A stretch of 64,000 nucleotides of DNA from Streptomyces sp. ADI96-02 (GTDB lineage Bacteria; Actinomycetota; Actinomycetes; Streptomycetales; Streptomycetaceae), in assembly GCF_003846185.1 (NCBI RefSeq), contig NZ_ML123034.1, positions 3,601,314 to 3,665,313 on the forward strand, given 5' to 3'. Below the pieces are notes generated by a model, which searched no databases, was not told where the DNA came from, and worked only from the letters and a program-made list of their open reading frames with translations. Positions within the stretch are counted from its first letter, which is position 1. Each line of letters begins with the position of its first letter. Both the position numbers and the translations under genes were made by a program. Shown in pieces: positions 1 to 9,024 of the stretch.

Positions 1-2
1 GG

Positions 3-623
3 TACGCCCCTGTCCACCAGACCCTGACTCGTATGACAGTCGACGCCCTGCCTGGTCAAGGCACGGTCGTAGACGTCGGATGCGGCACCGGCTACAACCT
101 GGCCGGCGTACTCGATCAACTGCCCGGCATCCGCGGCCTTGGGCTGGACACGTCAGCACGCGCCCTGCGCTCAGCAGCTCGAGCCCATCCGCGAGGTGCT
201 GCGGCGAGCTGGGACGTCTTCCGTCCCTTCCCCTTGGTTGACCAGGGGGTCGACGTCGTGCTGGACGTGTTCGCCCCGCGCAACCCGTCCGAGTTCCACC
301 GAGTGCTCCGTCCGACCGGCCGGTTGATCGTGGTGCGGCCCATCGAGCGGCACCTGGCCGAGCTACGGGGCCAGATCCCCGCGATCGTCACGATCGACCC
401 GGACAAGGAACAGCGCCTGCAACAGGCGTTGGACCCCTACTTCCTGGCCGCCGGTACCCAGCACGTCGTATACACCACGCCCCTGACCAGGCAAGAAGCC
501 ATCGACCTGCTGGGAATGACACCGAGCGCACGCCACCTGACCCCCGCGGACCTGAGCGGCCACGGCTCCCTGCCCAGTCGGGTGACCGTCTCCGTGCTGG
601 CCACCTCCTACCAGCCTCGGTAA
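3..623 (+). CDS. RlmA/TlrB-type 23S rRNA (guanine-N1) methyltransferase, 5' end outside window
   Basis: The frame is open to the window edge and upstream codons read YAPVHQTLTR before the first ATG at 33, so the gene starts before this window. Visible is the SAM-binding Rossmann domain with motif I VDVGCGTGYN, an acidic GLD strand end, and the block DVFAPRNPSEFHRVLRP, which is typical of RlmA/TlrB proteins that methylate G748-region bases of 23S rRNA; TlrB-like members can confer macrolide tolerance. The four-cysteine zinc finger that normally precedes this domain would lie outside the window. The C-terminal part (TPLTRQEAIDLLGMTPSARHL) fits the substrate-recognition segment of the family. 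Family assignment is from motifs; a generic methyltransferase is the alternative. Confidence 0.75.
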   Translation, partial: YAPVHQTLTRMTVDALPGQGTVVDVGCGTGYNLAGVLDQLPGIRGLGLDTSARALRSAARAHPRGAAASWDVFRPFPLVDQGVDVVLDVFAPRNPSEFHRVLRPTGRLIVVRPIERHLAELRGQIPAIVTIDPDKEQRLQQALDPYFLAAGTQHVVYTTPLTRQEAIDLLGMTPSARHLTPADLSGHGSLPSRVTVSVLATSYQPR

Positions 624-676
624 CTACGGGCGGACGGATACGCCTGCTGAAACGACGAACCAATGGGCGCGCCTGG

Positions 677-713
677 CGCCCCACCTTCCAGGCAATTCGG
701 GCAAGGTGGGGCG
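677..713. terminator. hairpin downstream of the methyltransferase gene
   Basis: An 11-bp perfect stem (CGCCCCACCTT, 677-687, with AAGGTGGGGCG, 703-713) and a 15-nt loop sit about 55 bp after the stop. There is no T-tract, which is usual for streptomycete terminators. The rest of 624-926 shows no convincing gene. Confidence 0.5.
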
Positions 714-926
714 TCCGTCCGTTGGCCGCCGTGATCTCCCAGGTCGTCCGGCAGCCGGAGCGGTGGGCACTGCCCTCGCGGGCAGGTGGCTCTGGTGGGC
801 TGGTTGCTGCCCAGATCAGCCGGGACCCGTTCACTTCACACCGCAGACCCGGTGGGAAATCGCAGATAGACCGGGAACGGACACGGACAGACGCCGACGG
901 ACGGCGGCCTCGGCGTGGCGCGCGAC

Positions 927-954
927 ACTATTGCAAGCATGTGCTTGCAATAGT
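927..954. promoter_or_regulatory. 28-bp perfect palindromic operator of the XRE gene
   Basis: Two 13-bp arms, ACTATTGCAAGCA and TGCTTGCAATAGT, flank a TG centre with no mismatch. The element ends 26 bp before the start codon of the XRE regulator and overlaps a possible -10 (TAGTTA, 951-956). This placement is what an autorepressor operator looks like. The function is inferred; the symmetry is seen. Confidence 0.7.
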
Positions 955-979
955 TAGCGCGGTGTCGCACCATCGAGTC

Positions 980-1426
980 ATGGCATCGCTCAACGTCGGC
1001 AATCTCGGTGACTACCTGCGGGAGCAGCGCCGCGCCGCGCAGCTCTCGCTGCGGCAGCTCGCCGACGCCGCCGGGGTGTCGAACCCGTATCTCAGCCAGA
1101 TCGAACGCGGCCTGCGCAAGCCCAGTGCGGAAGTGCTCCAGCAGGTCGCCAAGGCGTTGCGCATCTCGGCCGAGACCCTCTACGTGCGTGCGGGGATCCT
1201 CGACGAGCGGGAGCGGGACGAGCTGGAGACGCGGGCGGTCATCCTGGCCGACCCGTCGATCAACGAGCGGCAGAAGAGCGTTCTGCTGCAGATCTACGAC
1301 TCCTTCCGCCGCGAGAACGGGTTCGTGCCCGAGACCGGTGCGGACGACGACGTGTCCGGGGCCGGAGCCGACGGTGGCGCCGATGCCGTCACGGACACCA
1401 CGAAAGACAGCGACCCTCACAGCTAG
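980..1426 (+). CDS. XRE-family helix-turn-helix regulator
   Basis: 148 residues from the ATG at 980; the frame continues upstream but those codons are unlike a protein and the palindromic operator lies there. Residues about 6-63 form a classic XRE HTH: GDYLREQRRAAQLSLRQLAD, then AAGVSNPYLSQIERG as the recognition helix. The middle part (EVLQQVAKALRISAETLYVRAGIL) completes the five-helix fold and the tail is acidic and low-complexity. It is followed 32 bp later by the HbhA-like gene in the same direction, so the two may be cotranscribed. A conserved gene of this type heads the same block in S. coelicolor as I remember it. Probable autoregulator through the 927-954 palindrome. Confidence 0.85.
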   Translation: MASLNVGNLGDYLREQRRAAQLSLRQLADAAGVSNPYLSQIERGLRKPSAEVLQQVAKALRISAETLYVRAGILDERERDELETRAVILADPSINERQKSVLLQIYDSFRRENGFVPETGADDDVSGAGADGGADAVTDTTKDSDPHS

Positions 1427-1458
1427 CAGCTGTTCGATGATCCGGGAGGACCACAGTC

Positions 1459-2199
1459 ATGGCCATCACCGATGACCTGCGCAAGACCCTCACCGACCCG
1501 ACCCCCCTCTACTTCGCCGCCGGCACCGCCGATCTGGCCGTGCAGCAGGCGCGCAAGGTCCCGGCGCTCATCGAGCACCTGCGGGCCGAGGCGCCCGAGC
1601 GGATCGAGGCCGTGCGCAACACCGACCCCAGGGCCGTACAGGAGAAGGTGACCACGCAGGCCAAGGAGGCCCAGGCCACCGTGCAGGCGAAGGTCACCGA
1701 GGTGTTCGGCTCGTTCGACGCCGCCGATCTGAAGAAGCTGGGCGAGAGCGCTCAGGACCTGGCGATGCGCAGCGTGGGCGTGGCCGCCGAATACGCGATC
1801 CGGGCCCGCGAGACGTACGAGAAGGTCGCCGAGCACGGCGAGCAGACCGTGCGGACCTGGCGCGGTGAGACGGCCGACGAGATCGTCGAGATCGCCGCCG
1901 TCGTGGAGGCCGACCCCGCGCCGGTCACGAAGCCCGCCGTGAAGCCCGCCGCGAAGCCGGCCGTTGAGCCCGCTGCGGGGACCGCCTCGAAGAGCGAGCC
2001 CAAGGCCGCGACGAGCGAGCCCAAGGCCGCCGCGAAGCCCGCTGCCCCGGCCGGACCCGCCGCGAAGCCCGCGGCGTCGAAGGCCGCGCCCGCCGAAGGC
2101 AAGGCCGCGCCCGCCGAGGCGAAGCCCGCGCCTGCCAAGAAGGCCCCGGCCGCGCGCAAGCCCGCGGCGAAGAAGACCACGCCGCCCGCCGGGAAGTGA
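1459..2199 (+). CDS. HbhA-like helical protein with Lys/Ala/Pro tail
   Basis: 246 residues, start supported by GGGAGGA at about 10 bp upstream. Residues 1-150 are strongly helical and charged (FAAGTADLAVQQARKVPALI, then heptad-like ERIEAVRNTD, QEKVTTQAKEAQATVQAKV), resembling mycobacterial heparin-binding haemagglutinin. From about residue 155 the chain is almost only Ala, Pro, Lys and Glu, ending in KKAPAARKPAAKKTT, a polycationic tail like that of HbhA, which binds glycans and lipid-associated polymers. No signal peptide or membrane segment is visible. In a soil organism adhesion is unproven; a cell-envelope or lipid-inclusion scaffold role is as likely. The architecture match is good, the sequence match moderate. 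Confidence 0.65.
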   Translation: MAITDDLRKTLTDPTPLYFAAGTADLAVQQARKVPALIEHLRAEAPERIEAVRNTDPRAVQEKVTTQAKEAQATVQAKVTEVFGSFDAADLKKLGESAQDLAMRSVGVAAEYAIRARETYEKVAEHGEQTVRTWRGETADEIVEIAAVVEADPAPVTKPAVKPAAKPAVEPAAGTASKSEPKAATSEPKAAAKPAAPAGPAAKPAASKAAPAEGKAAPAEAKPAPAKKAPAARKPAAKKTTPPAGK

Positions 2200-2330
2200 C
2201 GACTCCGGCTCCCGGCCCCGGCGCGTCCCGCGCGTGACCGGGGCGCGGGGCGGGCACCTTTACCGGGGGCCGGTTCGTTGTCCCGGTACCTTGGCCGCAG
2301 GGCGCTCATCCACTCACTAGGCGGTACACC

Positions 2331-2666
2331 ATGTTGCTCTCAGCGTTCGGCTCACTCCTCCAGCTGCTCTATCTGGCGATGCTGGTGCTGGCCGTGGTCG
2401 CCTTCGTCTTCGCGGCGATCGCCCGGGAGGACGCCTACCGTGCCGCCGACAAGAAGAAGAAGTCCTTCTGGCTGATCCTTCTCGGTGTCGCCGTCGCGGT
2501 GAACCTCTTCATCCCCATGCTCTTCCTCCAGCTCGCGGGTGCCGTCGCGTCGATCGTGTTCATGGTCGACGTCCGGCCCGCGATCAAGGCGGTCTCGGGC
2601 GGCGGTGGCCGCAGGGGCGGTTCCAGCAGCGACGGGCCCTACGGCCCCTACAACGGCGGGCGCTGA
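2331..2666 (+). CDS. DUF2516 small membrane protein
   Basis: 111 residues, start preceded by AGGCGG. Two hydrophobic spans are clear (about 5-28 and 46-80) separated by the charged loop REDAYRAADKKKKSF, and the C-terminus is Gly/Ser-rich with a DGPYGPYNGGR end. This is the layout of the actinobacterial DUF2516 family, whose function is unknown. It converges with the phosphatase gene and the two coding ends overlap by 19 bp. Confidence 0.75.
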   Translation: MLLSAFGSLLQLLYLAMLVLAVVAFVFAAIAREDAYRAADKKKKSFWLILLGVAVAVNLFIPMLFLQLAGAVASIVFMVDVRPAIKAVSGGGGRRGGSSSDGPYGPYNGGR

Positions 2667-4057
2667 GCGCCGCCGCCCACGGCGGGCGAGGCGGTGGACG
2701 CGGGGCGGGAGCGCAGGGCGCTCCGGCCCCGCCGCCGTATCCGCTCCGGATCGCGTCCCAGCAGCAGTACGGCCACGTCGTCGGTCAGCTCACCGCCGTT
2801 CAGCTCGCGCACCTCGGTGACCGCGGCCTCCAGCAGGTCCTCGCCGGCCAGGCCCCGGTCGAGCTGGCCGTTGACCATCTCGACCATGCCGTCCTGCCCG
2901 AGCCGCCGGCTGTCGCCCGTTCCGACGCGCCCCTCGATCAGCCCGTCCGTGTACATCATCAGGCTCCACGCGCCGCCCAGCTCGACCTGCCGCCGGGGCC
3001 ACCGGGCGCGCGGCAGCAGTCCGAGCGCCGGGCCGCCGTCCTCGTACGGCAGCAGCCGCGCAGGTTGTCCGTGCCGGGTGAGCAGCGGCGCCGGGTGGCC
3101 GGCCAGGCAGAGCCCGGCGCGGCGGCCGTCGGGGGCGATGTCCACGGTGCAGAGCGTCGCGAAGATCTCCTCGCTCTGCCGTTCGTGCTCCAGCACCTGC
3201 TGGAGCGTGGACAGCAGCTCGTCGCCGCAGAGTCCGGCCAGCGTCAGCGCCCGCCAGGCGATCCGCAGCTCGACGCCGAGCGCCGCCTCGTCCGGGCCGT
3301 GCCCGCAGACGTCGCCGATCATCGCGTGCACGGTGCCGTCCGGCGTACGGACGGTGTCGTAGAAGTCGCCGCCGAGCAGGGCGCGGCTGCGGCCCGGCCG
3401 GTAGCGGGCGGCGAAGCTGAGGTCGGAGCCCTCCAGGAGCGGGGTGGGCAGCAGGCCGCGTTCCAGGCGGGCGTTCTCCTGGGCGCGCAGCCGGGACTCG
3501 GTCAGCTGGTGCTGGGCGACGTCGGCGCGCTTGCGCTCCACGGCGTACCGGATCGCGCGGCTCAGCACCCGGGCGTCCAGCTCGCCCCGGAACAGGTAGT
3601 CCTGGGCCCCGACGCGTACCGCCTCGGCCGCCAGTTCCGTGTCGTCCTGCGCGGTGAGCGCGAGGACCGCGTGGAGCGGAGCGATCCGCAGGACGCGCGT
3701 GAGGGCCGCCAGCTCGCGGGCCCGGCCCGTGGCGGGGCCCGTGCCGCCCGCCGCGCCGTCTCCGGCCGGACCCGGCTGCTCCGCCCCGGACCCGCCGACG
3801 GCCGGCCGCGGGTCGGCGCCCGCGACGGGCAGCGCGAGGTCGAGCAGGATGCAGTCGACGTCGTCGGTGAGCAGCCGCTCGGCCTCGGTGAGGTTGCGGG
3901 CGGTACGGATGCGGACCCGGGTCCCGGCCGCCGCCGAGAGCTCCGGGACGGTGATGGTGCCCGCCGGGTCGTCCTCGATCACCAGAAGGGTGAGGTCGGT
4001 CCCATGGGTGGTCTCCGCAGCGGGTGCGGCGCGCTGCTGCGGTACGGGTACGGGCAT
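2648..4057 (-). CDS. Response-regulator/PP2C (SpoIIE-type) serine phosphatase
   Basis: 469 residues from an ATG at 4057 preceded by AAGGAAA; longer readings upstream are low-complexity Arg/Pro and rejected. Residues about 25-190 form a receiver domain (LLVIEDD, then CILLDLALPV with the phospho-acceptor Asp, ALTAQDD, and QDYLFRGEL), interrupted by an unusual 40-residue Gly/Ala/Pro insertion. A short helical linker leads to a SpoIIE/PP2C domain with the metal-binding signatures GGDFYD, IGDVCGHG, AGHPAPLL and TDGLIE, ending TDDVAVLLL. Such RsbU-like proteins dephosphorylate anti-anti-sigma factors in the cytoplasm, tying a stimulus to sigma-factor partner switching. Partner genes are not adjacent. 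Confidence 0.85.
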   Translation of the reverse strand: MPVPVPQQRAAPAAETTHGTDLTLLVIEDDPAGTITVPELSAAAGTRVRIRTARNLTEAERLLTDDVDCILLDLALPVAGADPRPAVGGSGAEQPGPAGDGAAGGTGPATGRARELAALTRVLRIAPLHAVLALTAQDDTELAAEAVRVGAQDYLFRGELDARVLSRAIRYAVERKRADVAQHQLTESRLRAQENARLERGLLPTPLLEGSDLSFAARYRPGRSRALLGGDFYDTVRTPDGTVHAMIGDVCGHGPDEAALGVELRIAWRALTLAGLCGDELLSTLQQVLEHERQSEEIFATLCTVDIAPDGRRAGLCLAGHPAPLLTRHGQPARLLPYEDGGPALGLLPRARWPRRQVELGGAWSLMMYTDGLIEGRVGTGDSRRLGQDGMVEMVNGQLDRGLAGEDLLEAAVTEVRELNGGELTDDVAVLLLGRDPERIRRRGRSALRSRPASTASPAVGGGAQRPPL

Positions 4058-4267
4058 CGGTTCGGGTTTCCTTCCCTCCCCCCGAGGGCGCGGCGGGACG
4101 ACGATCGACGACCTGCCAGTCGGGGACGATAGCGGTCCGACGCGGCCGAACGGAATGGCGTACGCGGAACGGCTCCCGCCCGGTGCGCCGTCATGAGCCG
4201 CCTCCTGCCGCGGATCCGGCGAGATGCGCCGCCGGGCGGGCGGGGGCGGGGCCATGACGAACATCAC

Positions 4268-4460
4268 GCGCCGGGGGCGGCTCACGTGGCGCGGCTCACG
4301 CGGGTCCGGCCCCTTGCGCGGCTCACGCGATCCCGGCTGTGGCCCGGTTCGCGCGGTCCGGTCCGTGGCCCGGTTCGCGCGGTCCGGCCTCCGCTCCCCG
4401 CTCTCGTCCGCCGCCCAGCGGCTCGGAGCCCGTCGGCTCGGAGCCCGTCGGCCCCGTCCG
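4268..4460. repeat. tandem repeats between phosphatase and P60 hydrolase genes
   Basis: The 440-bp gap 4058-4498 holds no gene I can support. Inside it GTGGCCCGGTTCGCGCGGTC occurs at 4339 and 4365 (26-bp period), and the 15-mer GGCTCGGAGCCCGTC is exactly doubled at 4420-4449; looser copies of GCGCGGCTCACGCG precede them. Confidence 0.7.
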
Positions 4461-4498
4461 CCGTACCCCGCCCGTCCCACCTGGGCGGGCGGATCGGG

Positions 4499-5584
4499 CT
4501 ACTTGTCCGGGCGCACCACGCCGAGGATCTCCATCGAGCCCGCGCCCGCCAGGGTGACGTTGCGGCCGGGGCGCGGGGAGTGGATGATCGCGCCGTCGCC
4601 GACGTAGATCCCGACATGGCTGGCATCGCGGTGGTAGATGATCAGATCGCCGGGGCGCATGTCGCGGATGTCGATGCGCGGCAGCAGCCGCCACTGCTCC
4701 TGCGAGGTGCGCGGGATGGTCCGGTCGCCCGCCGCCCACGCCTTGGAGGTCAGCCCGGAGCAGTCGTACGAGTCGGGGCCCTCGGCGCCCCAGACGTACG
4801 GCTTGCCGATCTGCGCGGTCGCGAAGGCGATGGCGGCCCGGCCGCCGGCGCTCGCCTCGCCGCCGATGTCCTTGACCGCTTCGGAGGAGAGCCAGGCGGA
4901 CTGCGCCTGGGACTCGGCCTGCTCCTCCAGCCTGCGCAGGCGCTCCCGCTCCTTCTCGGCCAGCTGCGACTCGATCTTCTCCGCCGCCGCGATCTGGGCG
5001 TTGATCTTCTTCTTGGCCTGGGCCTGCTTCAGCCGGTTCTTCTCCAGCTTCGCCCAGTTGGCGCTGGCGTCCTGGGTGTAGGTCCGCAGGTCCTCCTGGG
5101 TGCGGTTCAGCTCGGCCAGGACCGACTTGGACGCCTGCTGGCTCTGCCGGAACCGGTTGATCCCGTCCAGGAAGAGCTGCGGGTCGTCGCTGAGGACGAG
5201 CTGCGCACCGGGCGGCAGACCGCCGTTGCGGTACTGCTCGCGGGCCTGCGCGCCGGCCCGGTCCTTCAGGGCGGCGATGCGGGCCTGGCCGTCGACGATC
5301 GCCTTGGCCAGCTTCACGATCTCGCCGGACTGCTTCTCCGTCTGCTCCTCGGCCAGGTTGTACGCGTCCGTCGCCGCTCCGGCCTTCCGGTAGAGCGTGT
5401 CGATCTGCTCGCGGACCTTCTCCAGGTCCTTCTCGGAGGACGGCGGAAGAGAGGCGGACGAACGCGAGGAGGACGAAGGGGACGGGTCCGGAACCGGGGC
5501 GGCGATCGCCTGGGCCGGTGCGGTCAGCAGGGTCAGTGCGCAGACGAGTGTGATGGCCGCGGCGGCACAGTGGCGTCGGTTCAC
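4499..5584 (-). CDS. Secreted NlpC/P60 peptidoglycan endopeptidase
   Basis: 361 residues from a GTG at 5584, chosen because GGAGGGGGAG lies just upstream and a signal peptide follows directly (hydrophobic ITLVCALTLLTAPAQA). After a Pro/Ser linker comes a long coiled coil (about residues 50-215: EKDLEKVREQIDTLYRK through AAEKIESQLAEKERERLRRL), then a C-terminal NlpC/P60 domain with the catalytic Cys in YDCSGLT, the His in ASHVGIYVGDG and HSPRPG. This is the RipA/RpfI-like architecture: cleavage of D-Glu-mDAP stem peptides outside the membrane during growth or sporulation, with the coiled coil restraining activity or binding partners. Confidence 0.92.
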   Translation of the reverse strand: MNRRHCAAAAITLVCALTLLTAPAQAIAAPVPDPSPSSSSRSSASLPPSSEKDLEKVREQIDTLYRKAGAATDAYNLAEEQTEKQSGEIVKLAKAIVDGQARIAALKDRAGAQAREQYRNGGLPPGAQLVLSDDPQLFLDGINRFRQSQQASKSVLAELNRTQEDLRTYTQDASANWAKLEKNRLKQAQAKKKINAQIAAAEKIESQLAEKERERLRRLEEQAESQAQSAWLSSEAVKDIGGEASAGGRAAIAFATAQIGKPYVWGAEGPDSYDCSGLTSKAWAAGDRTIPRTSQEQWRLLPRIDIRDMRPGDLIIYHRDASHVGIYVGDGAIIHSPRPGRNVTLAGAGSMEILGVVRPDK

Positions 5585-5696
5585 GGGCTCCCCCTCCGGG
5601 CCGGATCCCCGGGTCGGTCCGAACGATGGCGGCACAAGCAATACAGCCGATACAGCCGATATTCGTGACGAAAACGAAAAATGCAAGAGAAGCCGG

Positions 5697-5725
5697 ATAG
5701 TATGCATCTGACTTACCGTCAGTAA
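5697..5725 (-). promoter_or_regulatory. Candidate promoter of the P60 hydrolase gene
   Basis: On the minus strand TTACTG and TACTAT are separated by exactly 17 bp, about 110 bp before the start codon, inside the only AT-rich stretch here. A 9-bp direct repeat (ATACAGCCG twice, 5641-5658) lies between promoter and gene. The remainder of 5585-6003 is pyrimidine-rich with a doubled GTCCGCGCCCGCGCC and no supported gene. Match quality is moderate. Confidence 0.5.
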
Positions 5726-6003
5726 CTTTCTGGCGACGTCGCGATCGTGCCATGTCGTCCCGCAAAGCAACAGAGGCCGACAGCGGCTGCCGCGTCACAT
5801 ACCGGGCCGGCCGGGCGACTTCCCCCGCTCCTGCCCCGCTCCTCTCCCGCTTCCGCCCTGTTCCTGCCCCGTCCGCGCCCGCGCCCGTCCGCGCCCGCGC
5901 CCGTTTCCGACTCCCACCTCTGGGACGAGTGGGGCCCCTGCCGCGTTCCCCCGGCGGCCGGGCCGGGGTTCGGTATCCCGGCAGGCCGCCCGCGCCCGTC
6001 GAT

Positions 6004-6792
6004 TCAGGCGTGGCGGGGGCGCAGGGCCTCCCACGCCACGGTGACCTCGCCCTGCCGCCAGCGCCGTACCCCGTCCGTCGTCGGCCAGTCGGCCGACAGC
6101 GCCCGCACCGCCGCGATCCAGCGCTGCCGGGCGCCGAGCGACGCGTACGGGGAGGCCGCCGCCCAGGCCCGGTCGAAGTCGCGCAGGAACGCGTGGACCG
6201 GCTCGCCGGGCACATTGCGGTGGATCAGTGCCTTCGGCAGCCGCTCGGCGAGGTCGGACGGGCGCTCCAGCGAACCGAGGCGCGTCGCGAAGGTGACCGT
6301 GCGCGGACCCTCGGGGCCCAGCGCCACCCACACGTGCCGGCGGCCGATCTCGTCGCAGGTGCCCTCCACCAGGAGCCCGTCCGGGGCGAGGCGGGACCGC
6401 AGCCGCGCCCACACCTCGGCGACGCGGTCCTCGTCGTACTGCCGCAGCACGTTCGCGGCCCGGATCAGCAGGGGCCGCGTCTCCATCGGGACCTCGAAAC
6501 CGCCGTGTACGAACGTGAGCCCCGCGCGCTCGTACGGCCGGGCCGCCGCGACCCGCGCCGGGTCGATCTCGACGCCCGCGACGGTGGTGCGCGGGTCGGC
6601 GGTGCGCAGGCGGGTGAGCAGTTCGACGGCGGTCCAGGGCGCGGCCCCGTAGCCGAGGTCGACGGCCGCCGGGGCGTCGTCGCAGCGGCGCAGGGCCGGG
6701 CCGTGCACGGCGGCGATCCAGCGGTCCATGCGGCGCAGCCGGTTGGGGTTGGTGGTCCCGCGGGTGGCGGTGCCGATGGGGCGCTGGCGCAT
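6004..6792 (-). CDS. Class I SAM-dependent methyltransferase
   Basis: 262 residues from ATG at 6792; a much longer upstream reading crosses the mshA promoter and is rejected. The start MRQRPIGTATRGTTNPNRLR is followed by AAVDLGYGAAPWTAVELL (motif I, with GYGAAP replacing the usual GxGxG), then AGVEIDPARV (motif II acidic end). The middle part, GLLVEGTCDEIGRRHVWVAL, is conserved in actinobacterial homologues found next to mshA. The substrate is unknown. It is transcribed divergently from mshA with 286 bp between the starts. Confidence 0.75.
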   Translation of the reverse strand: MRQRPIGTATRGTTNPNRLRRMDRWIAAVHGPALRRCDDAPAAVDLGYGAAPWTAVELLTRLRTADPRTTVAGVEIDPARVAAARPYERAGLTFVHGGFEVPMETRPLLIRAANVLRQYDEDRVAEVWARLRSRLAPDGLLVEGTCDEIGRRHVWVALGPEGPRTVTFATRLGSLERPSDLAERLPKALIHRNVPGEPVHAFLRDFDRAWAAASPYASLGARQRWIAAVRALSADWPTTDGVRRWRQGEVTVAWEALRPRHA

Positions 6793-7078
6793 GCGGTGAG
6801 CGTATGCGACCGCGGGGGGCGGGCCTCCGGTCGCCCGGGGCCGTCCTGCGGGAGAGGCCACCTGCGGGCGGCGGGGCGGTAGGGCGCAGGCGGCACATAG
6901 GCCCGGAGTGCAGAGCTGCGGAGGCCCAGGGGTGCAGCGGCGCGGAGCGCTCGGGGCCGTAGGAATCCGTAATGATTTGGCAAAGCGGAAATGAAAGGTG
7001 GGATTCCGCTGTTCACGCCCTTCGGAGGGTTCCGTGCCCGCCCTCCGCGTCATGCCCTGAGCGAGGAGGACCGACGAC

Positions 7079-8431
7079 GTGAGCCAGTACGTCTCCCGGC
7101 CCGGTTCCCCGCGGCCCGCGGCCCGCATCAGATTCCCCGGAGGCTTTCCCGGGGCGTCGCGCAGGCCGCGCCGGGTCGCCATGCTCTCCGTGCACACCTC
7201 GCCGCTCCACCAGCCCGGCACGGGCGACGCGGGCGGGATGAACGTCTACATCGTGGAGCTGGCCAAACGCCTCGCCGCGATCAACATCGAGGTCGAGATC
7301 TTCACCCGGGCCACCACTGGCTCGCTGCCCGCGGCGGTCGAGCTGGCGCCCGGCGTCCTGGTCCGGCACGTCGACGCCGGGCCGTACGAAGGACTCGCCA
7401 AGGAGGACCTGCCCGCCCAGCTCTGCGCCTTCACGCACGGCGTCATGCAGGCGTGGGCCGGGCAGCGGGCCGGCTACTACGACCTCGTCCACTCCCACTA
7501 CTGGCTCTCCGGCCAGGTCGGCTGGCTCGCCGCCCAGCGCTGGGGCGTGCCGCTCGTCCACGCCATGCACACCATGGCGAAGGTCAAGAACGCCGCGCTC
7601 GCCGTGGGCGACACCCTCGAGCCCGCCGCCCGCGTCATCGGCGAGACCCAGATCGTCAACGCTTCCGACCGGCTGATCGCCAACACGGCGGAGGAGGCGG
7701 ACGAACTGGTCCGCTTCTACGACGCCGACCCCGCCGCCGTCGCCGTCGTGCACCCGGGCGTCAACCTGGACCGCTTCCGCCCCGCCGACGGGCGCGCCGC
7801 CGCGCGGGCCCGCCTCGGCCTGCCGCAGCACGCGCTGATCCCGCTCTTCGCGGGCCGCATCCAGCCGCTCAAGGCGCCCGACGTGCTGCTGCGCGCGGTC
7901 GGCGCACTGCTGGACCGCGATCCCTCGCTGCGGTCCCGGATCGTGGTGCCCGTCGTCGGCGGTCCGAGCGGCAGCGGGCTGGCGAAGCCGGAGGGCCTGC
8001 AGAAGCTGGCGGCCAGGCTCGGCATCGCCGACGTCGTACGGTTCCACCCGCCGGTGGGCCAGGACCGGCTGGCGGACTGGTTCCGGGCCGCGTCGGTGCT
8101 GGTCATGCCGTCCTACAGCGAGTCGTTCGGCCTGGTGGCCATCGAGGCCCAGGCGGCCGGCACGCCGGTGGTCGCGGCGGCCGTGGGCGGGCTGCCCGTG
8201 GCGGTGCGCGACGGCGTCAGCGGCTTCCTGATACCCGGACACGACCCGCAGGCGTACGCCGGGGCGCTCGAACGATTCGCCGACGCGCCGGAGCTCGTGG
8301 AGCGCATGGGGGCCGCCGCCGCGGCGCACGCGCAGTCCTTCGGGTGGGACACGGCGGCCTCGGCCACGGCGGACGTGTACACGGCCGCACTGTCCGACCA
8401 CCGCCGCCGGGCCCGCGACCACCGCGGCTGA
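7079..8431 (+). CDS. mshA: D-inositol-3-phosphate glycosyltransferase MshA (mycothiol biosynthesis)
   Basis: 450 residues from GTG at 7079, preceded by GAGGAGGA. MshA transfers GlcNAc from UDP-GlcNAc to 1L-myo-inositol-1-phosphate, the first step of mycothiol synthesis, in the cytoplasm. The GT-B fold of family GT4 is clear: the N-terminal acceptor site motif [20 protein letters not shown], the HSHYWLSG block, [11 protein letters not shown], the hinge [11 protein letters not shown], and the donor-binding [20 protein letters not shown] with the EX7E pattern. Its length matches the family. The following gene is a YbjN-like protein 80 bp on, same strand. Confidence 0.95.
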   Translation: MSQYVSRPGSPRPAARIRFPGGFPGASRRPRRVAMLSVHTSPLHQPGTGDAGGMNVYIVELAKRLAAINIEVEIFTRATTGSLPAAVELAPGVLVRHVDAGPYEGLAKEDLPAQLCAFTHGVMQAWAGQRAGYYDLVHSHYWLSGQVGWLAAQRWGVPLVHAMHTMAKVKNAALAVGDTLEPAARVIGETQIVNASDRLIANTAEEADELVRFYDADPAAVAVVHPGVNLDRFRPADGRAAARARLGLPQHALIPLFAGRIQPLKAPDVLLRAVGALLDRDPSLRSRIVVPVVGGPSGSGLAKPEGLQKLAARLGIADVVRFHPPVGQDRLADWFRAASVLVMPSYSESFGLVAIEAQAAGTPVVAAAVGGLPVAVRDGVSGFLIPGHDPQAYAGALERFADAPELVERMGAAAAAHAQSFGWDTAASATADVYTAALSDHRRRARDHRG

Positions 8432-8511
8432 CATGCGTACCGCCGCCCCTCGCCCCGAAGCGGGGAACCCGCCGGTGCGTGCCGGGCGCGCCCCTGTCGT
8501 ACGCTCGCTCC

Positions 8512-9024
8512 ATGGCTGACGTACCCGACGAAACCGCAGCGGCCCAGGTCATCGAGGCGACGCTGAACGAGGCCGGGCTCGACTGGGAGAGTCCCGCGCG
8601 CGGCAACTACGTGGTCAAGCTCCCGGGCACCCGCAAGTTGTCCACCACCTGCTCCCTGATCGTCGGGAAGCACTCCCTCTCCCTCAACGCCTTCGTCGTC
8701 CGCCGCCCGGACGAGAACGACGCCGAGGTGCACCGCTGGCTGCTGGAGCACAATCTGCGCCTCTTCGGCGTCGGGTACGCCGTCGACCGGCTCGGCGACG
8801 TCTACCTGGTCGGCAAGCTGCCGGTGTCCGTGGTCACCCCCGAGGAGCTGGACCGGCTGCTCGGCACGGTCCTGGAGGCGGCCGACGACTCGTTCAACAC
8901 CCTGCTCGAACTGGGCTTCGCGAGCGCGATCCGCAAGGAGTACGCGTGGCGGGTGTCGCGTGGAGAGTCGACTCGGAACCTCGACGCGTTCAGCCATCTG
9001 ACCCAGCGCCCTTCGGACGGCTGA
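8512..9024 (+). CDS. YbjN-domain protein
   Basis: 170 residues from ATG at 8512. The segment LEEAGLDWE-like start, GNYVVKLPGTRKLSTTCSL, SLNAFVVRRPDEN and HNLRLFGVGYAVDRLGDVYL is the YbjN fold, related to type III secretion chaperones. Function is unknown; in actinobacteria it follows mshA. The stop codon lies inside a 7-bp tandem repeat. Confidence 0.75.
   Translation: MADVPDETAAAQVIEATLNEAGLDWESPARGNYVVKLPGTRKLSTTCSLIVGKHSLSLNAFVVRRPDENDAEVHRWLLEHNLRLFGVGYAVDRLGDVYLVGKLPVSVVTPEELDRLLGTVLEAADDSFNTLLELGFASAIRKEYAWRVSRGESTRNLDAFSHLTQRPSDG

Noticed and set aside
4058-4480. Upstream extension of the PP2C phosphatase
   Set aside because: Low-complexity Arg/Pro codons over tandem repeats; a good ribosome site marks ATG 4057.
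5585-5760. ydaO (c-di-AMP) riboswitch before the P60 hydrolase gene
   Set aside because: Streptomycete wall hydrolases often have one, but the conserved helices could not be matched in this leader.
6991-9024. 677-codon open frame across mshA ending in the YbjN gene
   Set aside because: The first 500 codons are an Arg/Gly shadow of mshA; only the part from 8512 reads as a protein.
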